Of a stretch of 64,000 bases of DNA, positions 34,801 to 45,609 are shown in pieces. Location: assembly GCA_009699205.1 (NCBI GenBank), contig WLOP01000007.1:1-64000 (forward strand), read 5' to 3'. Position 1 is the stretch's first letter, and every line of letters begins with the position of its first letter. The notes under the pieces are model-generated. The model searched no databases and was not told where the DNA came from. It worked only from the letters and a program-made list of their open reading frames with translations. The translations under genes were made by a program, and so were the position numbers. Source of the DNA: Actinomycetota bacterium (lineage in GTDB: Bacteria > Actinomycetota > Actinomycetes > Nanopelagicales > Nanopelagicaceae).

Positions 34801-35162
34801 GTCGATCCAATCCCCGAGTACTTAGCACCCTAGAACGTGCTGGAGGATTTGCTAGCGCGCAAGAGATTCATAAATTGATGCAGCGCGAAGGCGAGAAGAT
34901 TGGCTTAACAACGGTTTACAGGTCTCTTCAAAGTTTGCTCGGTGACAAGATTGTTGATGTATTACGCCGCGATGATGGCGAGGCTATCTATCGCCTTTGT
35001 GGCGATTCTCATCACCACCACTTAGTCTGTAAGAGCTGCGGAAAGACTGTAGAAATAGAAGGAGGGGCAATTGAAAAATGGGCTAAAGCCGTAGCCCTAG
35101 AACATGGATTTCGGGATATCGGCCATAGCGCTGAACTCTTTGGTACTTGTGCGGATTGTTAA
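34797..35162 (+). CDS. zur: zinc uptake regulator, Fur family
   Basis: This 121-residue metal-dependent repressor has a winged-helix DNA-binding part at about 1-75 ([10 protein letters not shown], then [12 protein letters not shown]). The metal and dimer part follows with [16 protein letters not shown] and the C-terminal CADC, giving the two CxxC pairs of the structural zinc site. Naming it Zur rather than Fur rests on the operon with a ZIP transporter and the nearby operator. The ATG at 34797 is used because it overlaps the upstream stop and opens the conserved domain. It ends overlapping uppS by 4 bases, tail to tail. Confidence 0.88.
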   Translation: MSRSNPRVLSTLERAGGFASAQEIHKLMQREGEKIGLTTVYRSLQSLLGDKIVDVLRRDDGEAIYRLCGDSHHHHLVCKSCGKTVEIEGGAIEKWAKAVALEHGFRDIGHSAELFGTCADC

Positions 35163-35881
35163 GCTTTTCCAAACCTTCGATCCCGCTTGGAATATTCTTC
35201 GATAGCTCGCCACAAAGTAGTTCTATCTACATCCGGCCAAAGAACATCCATAAAGACAAATTCAGCGTAAACAGATTGCCATGGCAGGAAATTGCTCGTA
35301 CGCATCTCGCCTGAGGAGCGTAGAAAAAGATCGACATCTCTCATCTGCGGTTGGTCGAGATATTTTGCGAAAGTTTTTTCGGTAATTTTATCGGCGTTAA
35401 CTTTTCCACGTTTAACATCGCGCGCAAGCGCAGTAGCGGCATCAACTATTTCTGACCGCCCTCCGTAGTTAACGCACATATTGAGTGTGAGTACTTTGTT
35501 TCTCGAGGTGAGCTCTTCTGCAATTTCTAACTCATTGATTACGCTAGCCCAGAGACGTTTAGGGCGGCCTACCCACCTGACTCGTACACCCATTTCGTGC
35601 ATCTGATCGCGACGGCGACGAATCACATCACGATTAAAGCCCATCAAGAATTTCACTTCATCCGGAGAGCGCCGCCAATTCTCTGTGGAAAATGCGTACG
35701 CGCTTATTTCTTTTACTCCGATTTGAATCGCGCCTTCAACTACATCAAATAGCGCTGCTTCACCTGCTTCATGTCCAGCTGTTCTTTGTAGTCCGCGCTC
35801 TTTTGCCCAGCGACCGTTGCCATCCATCACGATGGCAACGTGTGCCGGAATCTTTTGCGGATCTATCTTTGGAATCTTCAT
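35159..35881 (-). CDS. uppS: isoprenyl (undecaprenyl) diphosphate synthase
   Basis: This 240-residue cis-prenyltransferase makes the lipid carrier for cell-wall synthesis. The catalytic start is [16 protein letters not shown], followed by GHEAGE and [16 protein letters not shown]. The C-terminal substrate site reads [25 protein letters not shown]. Length is typical. Its ATG overlaps the recO stop by 4 bases, so recO and uppS are coupled, the usual actinobacterial arrangement. Confidence 0.94.
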   Translation of the reverse strand: MKIPKIDPQKIPAHVAIVMDGNGRWAKERGLQRTAGHEAGEAALFDVVEGAIQIGVKEISAYAFSTENWRRSPDEVKFLMGFNRDVIRRRRDQMHEMGVRVRWVGRPKRLWASVINELEIAEELTSRNKVLTLNMCVNYGGRSEIVDAATALARDVKRGKVNADKITEKTFAKYLDQPQMRDVDLFLRSSGEMRTSNFLPWQSVYAEFVFMDVLWPDVDRTTLWRAIEEYSKRDRRFGKA

Positions 35882-36609
35882 CGTCGCTCCACAAGTGGAA
35901 GGCTACGAAGTCCGCGCTCTAAATGCCACTGGAGATAGGCAGCAATCAATCCGCTTGCTTCACGTTGATGCTTGCCTTCGCTGGCGCTGGCTTTTTCCCA
36001 ATTCATAGTAAGAAGGGCGTCCATAAGTTCTAGCGTTTCGGGGGCGGGAGTAGCACTTGCTGATGGGCGACAATCCACGCAGACGCTTCCACCTCCGACT
36101 AAAGAGAAGTATCGATGTGGCCCAGGTTTCTCGCACCGCGAACAGGTGCTCATCGACGGGGCGTAGCCACCAATAGCCAATGATCTCAATAGGAATGCAT
36201 CGAGAATCATTGAAGAGTCATAGCGACCTTCGGCAAGGGCTTTAAGTCCCCCAACAACAAGCGCAAATTCTTGAGGCGCTGGTTGTTCTTCCTGAGAAGT
36301 AAAACGCTCTGCAGTTTCCAATATTGCCGAAGCGATTGTCCAACGTTGATAATCGTGGGAAATCATCTCTCCGTAATTCATGATCGCTTCAACTTGAGTA
36401 ACGGTGTCGAAAGTTTTCCCGACATAGAGTTGTATATCTACATAAGAACCTGGTTCAAGGCGCGCTCCAAATTTCGATTTAGTGCGGCGCACACCTTTAG
36501 CAACTCCACGTATACGCCCATGTTCGCGCGTGAGCATTGTGACGATGCGATCTGCTTCACCAAGTTTTTGCGTACGTAAGACAACTGCTTCATCGCGATA
36601 CAGTGTCAT
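35878..36609 (-). CDS. recO: DNA repair protein RecO
   Basis: This 243-residue protein loads RecA together with RecF and RecR during gap repair. The N-terminal OB fold is [28 protein letters not shown] with [16 protein letters not shown] zinc site is formed by CSRCEKPG and CVDC. Helical C-terminus as expected. It is probably leaderless: TACGGT is followed by six bases and the ATG, matching the ACT-domain gene. leuA ends 21 bases upstream of it in the same direction. Confidence 0.92.
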   Translation of the reverse strand: MTLYRDEAVVLRTQKLGEADRIVTMLTREHGRIRGVAKGVRRTKSKFGARLEPGSYVDIQLYVGKTFDTVTQVEAIMNYGEMISHDYQRWTIASAILETAERFTSQEEQPAPQEFALVVGGLKALAEGRYDSSMILDAFLLRSLAIGGYAPSMSTCSRCEKPGPHRYFSLVGGGSVCVDCRPSASATPAPETLELMDALLTMNWEKASASEGKHQREASGLIAAYLQWHLERGLRSLPLVERR

Positions 36610-36615
36610 GTCGCA

Positions 36616-36621
36616 ACCGTA
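36616..36621 (-). promoter_or_regulatory. -10 box of recO (leaderless)
   Basis: TACGGT on the minus strand, then TGCGAC, then the ATG at 36609. The spacer is identical to the one at the ACT-domain gene (25203-25208). Confidence 0.5.
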
Positions 36622-36630
36622 ATGGTAGAA

Positions 36631-38418
<1,788 letters not shown>

Positions 38419-38419
<1 letters not shown>

Positions 38420-38466
38420 TATAGGGCCCCGCCACGGCAGCGAAGGAGGAGGCTGCGTAACTTCAT
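38419..38466 (-). CDS. leucine-rich leader peptide of leuA
   Basis: This 15-residue reading frame encodes MKLRSLLLRCRGGAL, with five leucine codons, three of them consecutive (CTC CTC CTT), and a last CTA just before the stop. Ribosome pausing on these codons would report leucyl-tRNA charging to the pseudoknot downstream. TACCCT lies exactly 6 bases before its ATG, so the transcript probably starts at this codon without a leader. Composition and position match known actinobacterial leuA leader peptides. Confidence 0.82.
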
Positions 38467-38472
38467 GCTCTT

Positions 38473-38478
38473 AGGGTA
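38473..38478 (-). promoter_or_regulatory. -10 box of the leuA leader transcript
   Basis: TACCCT on the minus strand precedes the leader-peptide ATG by 6 bases; a possible -35, TTGCTG, lies 18 bases further upstream. Confidence 0.5.
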
Positions 38479-38516
38479 GCCGTCAAAGGTGAAAAGCAGC
38501 AAATACTTTCCCTTAA

Positions 38517-38567
38517 GGCTTTAAGAATGGGCTTTAAGAATCGGCTTTAAGAATCGGCTAAAGAATC
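38517..38567. repeat. 13-bp tandem repeat, about four units
   Basis: The unit GGCTTTAAGAATC is repeated head to tail: one copy ending in G, two perfect copies, then a 12-base variant. The last unit overlaps the stop codon and final codons of glnA (stop at 38558-38560), so the repeat has grown from, or into, the gene end. Confidence 0.85.
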
Positions 38568-39874
38568 GGGAGATAGCGATCTAACTCGTAGGCTGATACT
38601 TGGCGACGATAGTCATTCCATTCGGAACGCTTATTTCGCAACACATACTCAAAAACGTGCTCCCCGAGTGTTTCGCGGACAAGTTCGCTTCGCTCCATCA
38701 CTGAAATTGCTTCATTGAGGTTACTTGGAAGCGACGGCGCCTCTTTGGACTCGGTGAGTTCATAGTTCTCCGCTACACCTTTAAGGCCCGCAGAGAGCAT
38801 CACTGAATAAGCCAAGTATGGATTACAAGCTGAATCCGGTGAACGGAATTCAATTCGAGTTGAATTCTCCTTCTTTGGTTTGTACATAGGTACTCGAACT
38901 AATGCGCCACGATCATTGTGTCCCCAGTTAACAAGGGCAGGTGCTTCGCCTCCTCCATGCAAACGCTTATAGGAATTTACCCACTGATTTGTGACCGCAG
39001 TTATTTCAGGTGCGTGACGCAGAAGTCCGGCAATGAATGATCTGCCCACTGGAGATAAATTAAATTCTGCCTTTGCATCATAAAATGCATTGCGTTCGCC
39101 TTCAAAGAGCGAGACGTGAGTATGCATTCCCGAACCTGGATGATCGGTAAATGGCTTGGGCATAAAGGAGGCGTGGAAACCTTGGTCCAAAGCGACCTCT
39201 TTAATTACGTGGCGAAAAGTCATGATGTTATCGGCCGTGCTCAGCGCATCTGCATAACGCAAATCAATTTCCTGTTGACCAGGAGCGCCTTCATGATGGC
39301 TGAACTCAACGCTAATCCCCATCGCTTCAAGCATCGTGATTGCTTCACGGCGAAAATCGTGACCGACAACTGCAGGCGTGTGATCAAAGTAGCCACCGGA
39401 ATCAACTGGAACTGGCGCCTTTCCGGCTTCCGGACGCTCTTTAAATAAGAAGAATTCGATTTCAGGATGCGTATAACAGGTGTAACCCATCTCGGACGCC
39501 TTAGACAAAGTTCTACGTAATACATGTCGAGGGTCTGCATGAGAAGGAACGCCATCTGGCATCACGATGTCGCAGAACATTCGAGCAGCACCTGGTGCTT
39601 CGGTTCGCCATGGCAGAAGTGAGAAAGTACTTGGATCGGGTTTTGCCAACATATCTGATTCAGTGATGCGGGCAAACCCTTCAATGGCTGAACCATCAAA
39701 ACCAATACCTTCAGCAAATGCATTCTCTAGCTCTGCTGGAGCAATCGCTACAGATTTCAAGAAGCCGAGAACGTCGGTAAACCAAAGTCGGACGAAACGA
39801 ATATTGCGTTCTTCAAGGGTGCGCAAGACAAACTCTTGCTGCTTATGGAGTTGGGGATCTGGATGTTCGCTCAT
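38558..39874 (-). CDS. glnA: glutamine synthetase, type I
   Basis: This 438-residue enzyme forms glutamine from glutamate, ammonia and ATP. Signatures are VRLWFTDVLG, GFDGSAIEGFARI, the metal-site HPEIEFFLF, GQQEIDLRYADAL, PGSGMHTHVSLF, NSYKRLHGGGEAP and the arginine-rich RIEFRSPDSACNPYLA. The tyrosine loop that is adenylylated in the GlnA1/GSI-beta group is not evident, so it looks like the shorter unadenylylated type (compare actinobacterial GlnA2). It lies just downstream of cysE in the same direction (44 bases). The end of the gene lies within a 13-bp tandem repeat. Confidence 0.92.
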   Translation of the reverse strand: MSEHPDPQLHKQQEFVLRTLEERNIRFVRLWFTDVLGFLKSVAIAPAELENAFAEGIGFDGSAIEGFARITESDMLAKPDPSTFSLLPWRTEAPGAARMFCDIVMPDGVPSHADPRHVLRRTLSKASEMGYTCYTHPEIEFFLFKERPEAGKAPVPVDSGGYFDHTPAVVGHDFRREAITMLEAMGISVEFSHHEGAPGQQEIDLRYADALSTADNIMTFRHVIKEVALDQGFHASFMPKPFTDHPGSGMHTHVSLFEGERNAFYDAKAEFNLSPVGRSFIAGLLRHAPEITAVTNQWVNSYKRLHGGGEAPALVNWGHNDRGALVRVPMYKPKKENSTRIEFRSPDSACNPYLAYSVMLSAGLKGVAENYELTESKEAPSLPSNLNEAISVMERSELVRETLGEHVFEYVLRNKRSEWNDYRRQVSAYELDRYLPIL

Positions 39875-39918
39875 GACCCCATCGTGCCAAACTCTCGTTA
39901 CGGCAGTGTTAACGAAAT

Positions 39919-40425
39919 TTAGATGACAAAAAGCCCTGAGAGATCAATCGTCGTACGCTCAGCCACGTCCTGCGTCACCAAGGTATTTGCGCCAATTACC
40001 GCGCCATTGCCGATCGTGACATTTCCAATAACCCGCGCCCCGGCTCCCACTATTACCCCGTTGCCCAAAGTCGGATGGCGCTTTCCTTTATTGAATGAGC
40101 GCGCGCCTAAAGTGACGTCGTGATACATCATCACGTCATCTCCGATAATTGCAGTTTCGCCAATAACGACGCCCATCCCGTGATCGATGAAAAAACGACG
40201 GCCAATCTTGGCCCCTGGGTGAATCTCAATACCAGTTGCTGTTCGAGTTAAGTTAGACCAAACTCGCGCAACCAATTTGAAATTATGGTTCCAGAGCCAA
40301 TGCGCCATCCGATGACCCCACACTGCATGAGGTCCCGGATAGGCAAGGAATATCTCTAAACGATTGCGTGCCGCAGGATCACGAGTCAGCGCATTATCTA
40401 GATCTTCAAATATATGTAAAGACAA
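39919..40425 (-). CDS. cysE: serine O-acetyltransferase
   Basis: This 168-residue enzyme makes O-acetylserine for cysteine synthesis. The short actinobacterial form has a brief helical N-terminus ([19 protein letters not shown]) and a left-handed beta helix of hexapeptide repeats with the catalytic region [22 protein letters not shown] and [17 protein letters not shown] place the start at a TTG at 40425: GGCGGAG lies 7 bases upstream and it begins just after the cysK stop (40427). Reading further upstream would enter cysK. The C-terminus ends in Ile, as in forms that dock into the CysK active site. Confidence 0.88.
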   Translation of the reverse strand: MSLHIFEDLDNALTRDPAARNRLEIFLAYPGPHAVWGHRMAHWLWNHNFKLVARVWSNLTRTATGIEIHPGAKIGRRFFIDHGMGVVIGETAIIGDDVMMYHDVTLGARSFNKGKRHPTLGNGVIVGAGARVIGNVTIGNGAVIGANTLVTQDVAERTTIDLSGLFVI

Positions 40426-40426
40426 T

Positions 40427-41359
40427 TTATAACTCCGCCAAATCTTTGTAGAGCACTGTAGATAGATAGCGCTCTCCGAAGGATGGAATGATGACAACGA
40501 TGATCTTGTCTGCAAACTCTGGGCGCTTGGCAACTTGCGATGCAGCCCATAGCGCAGCACCTGATGAGATTCCGGCAAGAATGCCTTCTTCTGCGCCGGC
40601 GCGACGAGCTGTCGAAAGTGCATCCTCGTTTGCTACATCGATAACTTCGTCATAGACCTCACGATCGAGAATGTTCGGAATAAAGTTGGCGCCAATTCCT
40701 TGAATGGGGTGGCCAGCAGGTGAACCGCCGGTAAGCAGTGGAGATGCCGCTGGTTCTACCGCGATGATTTTAATAGCTGGGTTGAGCTCTTTAAGGCGTT
40801 GCCCCACACCAGTAATAGTTCCGCCAGTTCCAACGCCTGCAATAACAGCAGCTACTGTGCCATCGGTATCGCGCCAAATTTCTTCAGCAGTTGTCTTTCG
40901 GTGAATCTCTGGGTTCGCACCGTTTTCAAATTGACGTACAAGAACGGCGCCATCTGCAGCACCAATCTCTTCAGCTTTAGCAACCGCTCCGCGCATACCT
41001 TCTGCGGCAGGGGTCAGAACTAGTTCGGCGCCAAAGGCGCGGAGCAAGGTACGACGTTCCTTTGACATGGAATCTGGCATCGTCAAAATTACTTTGTAAC
41101 CACGAGCAGCCCCCACCATTGCAAGTGCAATACCGGTGTTGCCTGATGTTGCTTCAACGATTGTTCCGCCTGGCTTAAGCTCGCCGCTTTTTTCGGCGGC
41201 ATCAACCATCGCGATTCCGATGCGGTCTTTGACAGTGCTTGTTGGATTATAAAATTCAAGTTTCCCGTAGACCTTGGCTTTTGCGCCATCAGTGATGCGG
41301 TTAATGCGAACGAGAGGTGTGTTACCTACTACTTCGGTGATGTTTTCATAAAGCTTCAT
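40427..41359 (-). CDS. cysK: cysteine synthase A
   Basis: This 310-residue PLP enzyme turns O-acetylserine and sulfide into cysteine. The cofactor lysine is K44 in [18 protein letters not shown] binds the substrate carboxylate and [12 protein letters not shown] the PLP phosphate. [10 protein letters not shown] is near the C-terminus. It is coupled to cysE downstream and preceded by AGGAGG. Upstream lies a cysteine-codon leader peptide (41423-41506), so the cysK-cysE operon is probably controlled by cysteine supply. Confidence 0.95.
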   Translation of the reverse strand: MKLYENITEVVGNTPLVRINRITDGAKAKVYGKLEFYNPTSTVKDRIGIAMVDAAEKSGELKPGGTIVEATSGNTGIALAMVGAARGYKVILTMPDSMSKERRTLLRAFGAELVLTPAAEGMRGAVAKAEEIGAADGAVLVRQFENGANPEIHRKTTAEEIWRDTDGTVAAVIAGVGTGGTITGVGQRLKELNPAIKIIAVEPAASPLLTGGSPAGHPIQGIGANFIPNILDREVYDEVIDVANEDALSTARRAGAEEGILAGISSGAALWAASQVAKRPEFADKIIVVIIPSFGERYLSTVLYKDLAEL

Positions 41360-41422
41360 ATTTCCTCCTGATAGGTGATTTGGGCATGAAAACTAAAACT
41401 AAGAACTCGGGTAAGACAGTTA

Positions 41423-41506
41423 TTAGTTAGTGCAAGCGCAAGTAACAGCGCGGCCGAAATCAATCACGCGACGACGCGTGAAGAACCAATCTTTGATTTC
41501 TAGCAT
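41423..41506 (-). CDS. cysteine-responsive leader peptide of the cysK-cysE operon
   Basis: This 27-residue reading frame begins MLEIKDWFFTRRRVID and ends TCACTN, with cysteine codons at positions 23 and 25. Short cysteine-codon peptides, often leaderless, are known before actinobacterial sulfur-assimilation operons and act as attenuators. Here TAAAAT lies exactly 6 bases before the ATG, so translation probably starts at the 5' end of the transcript. The stop is 63 bases before cysK. The sequence between could fold alternatively, but I see no clear terminator. Confidence 0.78.
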   Translation of the reverse strand: MLEIKDWFFTRRRVIDFGRAVTCACTN

Positions 41507-41512
41507 CTGCAA

Positions 41513-41518
41513 ATTTTA
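41513..41518 (-). promoter_or_regulatory. -10 box of the cysteine leader transcript
   Basis: TAAAAT on the minus strand is followed by TTGCAG and the ATG of the leader peptide, giving a leaderless start. Confidence 0.55.
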
Positions 41519-41558
41519 GCCGCTTATACGCAAAACGCCACTTGCGAACCTTTCGCAG

Positions 41559-43256
41559 CTACTCTCTCCAGGATGAGGTAATTGGAAGGCGGCGATCTTT
41601 TCCGAAGGCGCGCGAAGAGACCTTGGTGCCAGGTGGATACTGGCGACGCTTATATTCGGCCTTATCTACCAGCGAAATAACTCGAGCAACAAGGCCAGCA
41701 TCAAAACCAGCAGCCACTAGATCGGCGCTGCTTGCATCGCCATCGACATAACGGAGCAATATTTGGTCGAGCAAGCTGTATTCGGGAAGTGAATCTGAAT
41801 CCTTCTGACCTGGCCGTAATTCGGCGCTAGGTTCCTTATCTATTGAATTCACAGGAATGACCACCGAGCCCTGTGTATTTCGCCATCTAGCTAAAGCCCA
41901 GACATCGGTTTTGTAAATATCTTTGATCGGCGCAAAACCGCCGACGGCATCGCCGTAAAGGGTTGAATATCCGACGGCAAGTTCGCTCTTATTCCCAGTA
42001 GCCAAAATGAGATGACCCTCCTGATTGGAGATTCCCATAAGCGTGGTGCCCCGCACGCGAGCTTGAACATTCTCCTCGGCCAAGCCGTTGAGTGTGAGGT
42101 TAACTATAAAACTTTCCACCATCTCTTCAATGCGAACGGTTCTAAATTCGATACCCAAATTCTTCGCTAACGCTTGGGCATCTGAAAGTGAATGATCCGA
42201 GGAGTATTTGCTAGGGAGCGCAATACCCAAGACATTTTTGGCGCCAAGGGCATCTGTAGCAATAGCAGCTACGAGAGCGGAATCGATTCCACCAGAAACT
42301 CCAAGGGCGACTTTGGCGAAGCCATTTTTAAGGACATAATCGCGCAATCCCACGACTAGGGCTTGCCAAATTTCTGCTTCATCCTCCAATCGCGGCGCAA
42401 TGGTGCTTTCGGTAGGAGGCAATGCTTCAATCCGATCCTGACTAATGACTACATCTGGCGTGGATGTAACAGCATCTAAATCAAGATTCACTATCAGCAA
42501 TTGGTCATTGAACTGCTCTGCCCGAGCAAGGAGATTGCCCGCCCCATCAACAACGATGGTGTCGCCATCAAATACCAAATCATCTTGGCCGCCAGTCATA
42601 TTTACATAAGCCAAAGGTGCGCCGATTTGCTTAGCTCGTTTCTGTACTAAGGCAAGGCGAAGATCATCTTTATTTCTCTCATAAGGACTTCCGTTAGGGA
42701 CAATCACTAGTCCTGGTTTGCGATTGACCAAGGCTGCGACAGTGCCGCCCTCTTGCCAAATGTCTTCGCAGATCGCGACGCCAACATCGATTCCATGAAT
42801 ACGTACTACAAGAGATGAATCCCCCGGGACAAAATTTCGAAACTCATCGAAGACCCCGTAATTGGGAAGGTGGTGCTTGGCATAGCTAGCTTTGATTTCA
42901 CCTTGATGGATGACAGCGAGCGCATTCTGTGGAGCGCCATGGGGTTGCCCCAAACGATTGGTGCTACCTGCGACTTCATCTAAATATCCGAGGAAAACTG
43001 TTAACTCCCCTGCTCCACCATCGGCAATACGACGAGCGATATCTGCAACCATCGATTTGCTCGCGCTACGAAAAGATGCGCGTAACGCTAAATCTTCAAC
43101 TGGATAGCCGGTAACAACCATCTCTGGAAAAACGACTAGGTGGGCTTGGCTTGCATAGGCGGCCAATGAGCGTTCAACGATGAGATCGCTATTTAATTTC
43201 AGCGCGCCAACAGTGGGATTTACCTGCGCAAGTGCGACTCTGAGTTGGCTGCCCAT
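41559..43256 (-). CDS. nadE: glutamine-dependent NAD+ synthetase
   Basis: This 565-residue two-domain enzyme makes NAD from deamido-NAD. The N-terminal nitrilase-type glutaminase (about 1-270) has E45 (VVFPEMVV), the lysine in SYAKHHLPN and the cysteine in VAICEDIW. The C-terminal synthetase has the ATP pyrophosphatase loop GVSGGIDSAL and GTTLMGISN with LATGNKSELAVGY. A TAGACT box lies 7 bases before the ATG at 43256 and no ribosome-binding site is seen, so it is probably leaderless. It is divergent from panB. Confidence 0.95.
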   Translation of the reverse strand: MGSQLRVALAQVNPTVGALKLNSDLIVERSLAAYASQAHLVVFPEMVVTGYPVEDLALRASFRSASKSMVADIARRIADGGAGELTVFLGYLDEVAGSTNRLGQPHGAPQNALAVIHQGEIKASYAKHHLPNYGVFDEFRNFVPGDSSLVVRIHGIDVGVAICEDIWQEGGTVAALVNRKPGLVIVPNGSPYERNKDDLRLALVQKRAKQIGAPLAYVNMTGGQDDLVFDGDTIVVDGAGNLLARAEQFNDQLLIVNLDLDAVTSTPDVVISQDRIEALPPTESTIAPRLEDEAEIWQALVVGLRDYVLKNGFAKVALGVSGGIDSALVAAIATDALGAKNVLGIALPSKYSSDHSLSDAQALAKNLGIEFRTVRIEEMVESFIVNLTLNGLAEENVQARVRGTTLMGISNQEGHLILATGNKSELAVGYSTLYGDAVGGFAPIKDIYKTDVWALARWRNTQGSVVIPVNSIDKEPSAELRPGQKDSDSLPEYSLLDQILLRYVDGDASSADLVAAGFDAGLVARVISLVDKAEYKRRQYPPGTKVSSRAFGKDRRLPITSSWRE

Positions 43257-43263
43257 AGAAGTA

Positions 43264-43269
43264 AGTCTA
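43264..43269 (-). promoter_or_regulatory. -10 box of nadE (leaderless)
   Basis: TAGACT on the minus strand ends 7 bases before the nadE ATG; no convincing -35 was found. Confidence 0.45.
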
Positions 43270-43336
43270 ATGGGGGCGCTAAACTAAGCGCTCCCAGGGT
43301 CCTGATTGGCAGGCCTTGAGGCAAGGAGGATTTTCC

Positions 43337-44155
43337 GTGTCCCACACATCTATCTATGGTGGCGCTACGCATAAGCGCATCACAATCCGAGATTTAGCAG
43401 CAGCTAAAACACGCGGCGAAAAATGGGCAATGCTCACGGCATATGAACAGATGAGCGCGAGCATCTTTGATGAAGCAGGTATTCCCTCCCTGCTTGTGGG
43501 CGATAGCGCAGCTAGCAATTTTCTTGGTTTAGAGAACACCATCCCTGTCACGGTCGATGAATTAATCCCCTTAGTACGAGCTGTCGTCTCCTCCACTACT
43601 CGGCCATTGATTGTGGCCGACCTTCCCTTTGGATCCTACGAAGCTGGACCCGAGCAAGCACTTGCCACATCTATTCGTTTTTTCAAAGAGGCGGGTGCGC
43701 ACGCAGTAAAACTTGAAGGCGCCCATATTGATTCAGTAAAGAAACTTGTGGCATCTGGAATTCCAGTGATGGGCCATCTTGGTTTGACACCGCAATCGCT
43801 CCATCAATTAGGTGGCTACCGAGTTCAAGGGCGCGAAGATGGAGATGTTATTTTCAACGCTTCTCTTGCCCTTCAAGAAGCAGGGGCATTTGCCATAGTG
43901 CTCGAACTTATTCCAGAACAACTGGCGCAAAGAATTACTGAGGCTCTTACGATTCCCACCATTGGCATTGGCGCAGGCGTTCATTGCGATGCCCAAGTAC
44001 TGGTCTGGACTGACTTAATGGGCCTTACGCCGAACCCTCCAAAATTAGCTAAGGCCTATTTAGACATGCGCACGCAAATGCTGGCCGCTACCAAGCTTTG
44101 GGCCGAAGATGTAGCCCATTCACATTTCCCTGGGCCGGAGCAGACCTTTCATTGA
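43337..44155 (+). CDS. panB: 3-methyl-2-oxobutanoate hydroxymethyltransferase
   Basis: This 272-residue enzyme makes ketopantoate, the first step to pantothenate and CoA. Signatures are MLTAYEQMSASIFDEAGI, LLVGDSAA with the magnesium-binding Asp, ADLPFGSYE, AVKLEGA, GHLGLTPQS, LELIPE with the catalytic Glu, and IGIGAG. The start is GTG at 43337 because AAGGAGGA lies 6 bases before it; the in-frame upstream codons are not conserved in character. It shares 4 bases (TTGA) with the following MFS gene. Confidence 0.94.
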   Translation: MSHTSIYGGATHKRITIRDLAAAKTRGEKWAMLTAYEQMSASIFDEAGIPSLLVGDSAASNFLGLENTIPVTVDELIPLVRAVVSSTTRPLIVADLPFGSYEAGPEQALATSIRFFKEAGAHAVKLEGAHIDSVKKLVASGIPVMGHLGLTPQSLHQLGGYRVQGREDGDVIFNASLALQEAGAFAIVLELIPEQLAQRITEALTIPTIGIGAGVHCDAQVLVWTDLMGLTPNPPKLAKAYLDMRTQMLAATKLWAEDVAHSHFPGPEQTFH

Positions 44156-45426
44156 AATCTTTTGCCTCAAAATTCACAATTGACACCACCCCTCTAAGAA
44201 AATATCGGGATTTTCGATATTTGTGGGCCTCTGGGCTGGTTTCATACCTCGGTTCCATGATTACTTATGTCGCAGTCCCTTTTCAGATCAAAGAAATGAC
44301 CCATTCTTACCTTGCAGTGGGGATCAGTGGCGCGGTCGAACTTATACCTCTCATAATTTTCGGTCTCTATGGTGGAGTACTCGCTGACTCTGTTGATCGC
44401 AAGAAAATGGTCTGGGCAACGGAGGCCGCTTCAGCTCTATTGACCTTAGTTCTATTCGCCAATGCAATGGCGCCTTCACCCAGTCTGGTATTGATCTATG
44501 TTGTTGCGGGGCTCTTTGCAGCAGTCGATGGATTGCAGCGACCAAGCTCGGATGCAATCTTGCCTAGAATTGTTGGCCACGCCGATCTTCCATCGGCAAG
44601 TGCCCTCATGAGCCTTCGTCGCCAATTTGGATTTATTGTCGGACCATCAATTGGCGGAATGATTATCTCTACATTCTCAGTGGCGGTCGGATTTGGTGTT
44701 GATGTAATTTCATTTCTATTCTCATTAGTCCTACTGTGGAAAGTAGGTTCGGTACCTCCAAACGAGAGCGCCGAAAAGCCATCTCTGGCAGGCTTATTTG
44801 AAGGTTTGCGGTATGCATTCAGCCGACAGGATTTGCTCGGAACATATCTCGTGGATCTTGCCGCTATGTTCTTTGCAATGCCCAACGCACTCTTTCCTTT
44901 TTGGGCAGATCAAATCGGAGCGCCTTGGGCCCTTGGATTCTTCTACGCGGCAGGAACAATTGGTTCAATCATCGTAACTTTGACCAGCGGTTGGATTAAA
45001 GATTATCGATTCCATGGCCGTGCAATTATTTGGGCAGCTATTGGATGGGGCATCGCAATTGCCTGTGCCGGACTCGTCCATTGGCTGCCACTGGTTCTGA
45101 TATTTCTCATAATCGCTGGAGGTTCGGACATGATCAGCGCCCTATTTCGAGGTGCCATCTGGAATCAAACTATTCCCGACCAACTTCGCGGACGATTAGC
45201 AGGCATCGAACTACTTTCATATGCAGTCGGTCCGCTCGCTGGCCAATTACGGGCCGCAACAATTGCATCCGCTACTTCATTAGCCTTCTCGGTAACTTCT
45301 GGCGGCGTTATTTGCATCATCGCAGTCATATTACTGGCCGGTTTTCTCCCAAAATTGAGGAAATATGACGTCAAAACGAACGAATTTGCAGTTCAAGAAC
45401 GAAAAAATCGAGAATCTCTCAACTAA
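44152..45426 (+). CDS. MFS transporter, EntS-like (MFS_3) exporter
   Basis: This 424-residue membrane protein has about 12 hydrophobic helices. The start FRYLWASGLVSYLGSMITYVAVPFQI and the loop GVLADSVDRKKMV are typical of the enterobactin-exporter-like MFS_3 group; PSSDAILPRIV and LRRQFGFIVGPSIGG follow. I start it at a TTG at 44152, which overlaps the panB stop and has CCGGAG upstream; the residues before it are inside panB. Coupling to panB may be only for expression; a pantothenate-related efflux role is possible but unsupported. The substrate is unknown. Confidence 0.8.
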   Translation: MKSFASKFTIDTTPLRKYRDFRYLWASGLVSYLGSMITYVAVPFQIKEMTHSYLAVGISGAVELIPLIIFGLYGGVLADSVDRKKMVWATEAASALLTLVLFANAMAPSPSLVLIYVVAGLFAAVDGLQRPSSDAILPRIVGHADLPSASALMSLRRQFGFIVGPSIGGMIISTFSVAVGFGVDVISFLFSLVLLWKVGSVPPNESAEKPSLAGLFEGLRYAFSRQDLLGTYLVDLAAMFFAMPNALFPFWADQIGAPWALGFFYAAGTIGSIIVTLTSGWIKDYRFHGRAIIWAAIGWGIAIACAGLVHWLPLVLIFLIIAGGSDMISALFRGAIWNQTIPDQLRGRLAGIELLSYAVGPLAGQLRAATIASATSLAFSVTSGGVICIIAVILLAGFLPKLRKYDVKTNEFAVQERKNRESLN

Positions 45427-45518
45427 GAGTTCATGCCGGGTGAAATAAATCTTTAAAAATCTCGTAAATGCACAAAAAAATAAAAAAAGTATTTTGCGAC
45501 ACGCACTACAAAAAATGT

Positions 45519-45540
45519 CACAAAATGCTGGCATTGTGTG
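45519..45540. promoter_or_regulatory. inverted repeat upstream of the histone-like gene
   Basis: CACAAAATGC and GCATTGTGTG form a ten-base inverted repeat with one mismatch around TG. It sits about 70 bases before the GTG of the Lys/Ala-rich protein, after a very A-rich stretch. A second hairpin (GGTTCG/CGAACC) lies at 45570-45590, just before the ribosome-binding site. Operator or leader structure; no family recognised. Confidence 0.4.
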
Positions 45541-45609
45541 CGATTTACTGACACCCTTATCCCTGAACAGGTTCGGTGACGGATCGAACCATTCCGATTG
45601 GAGAAGTAC

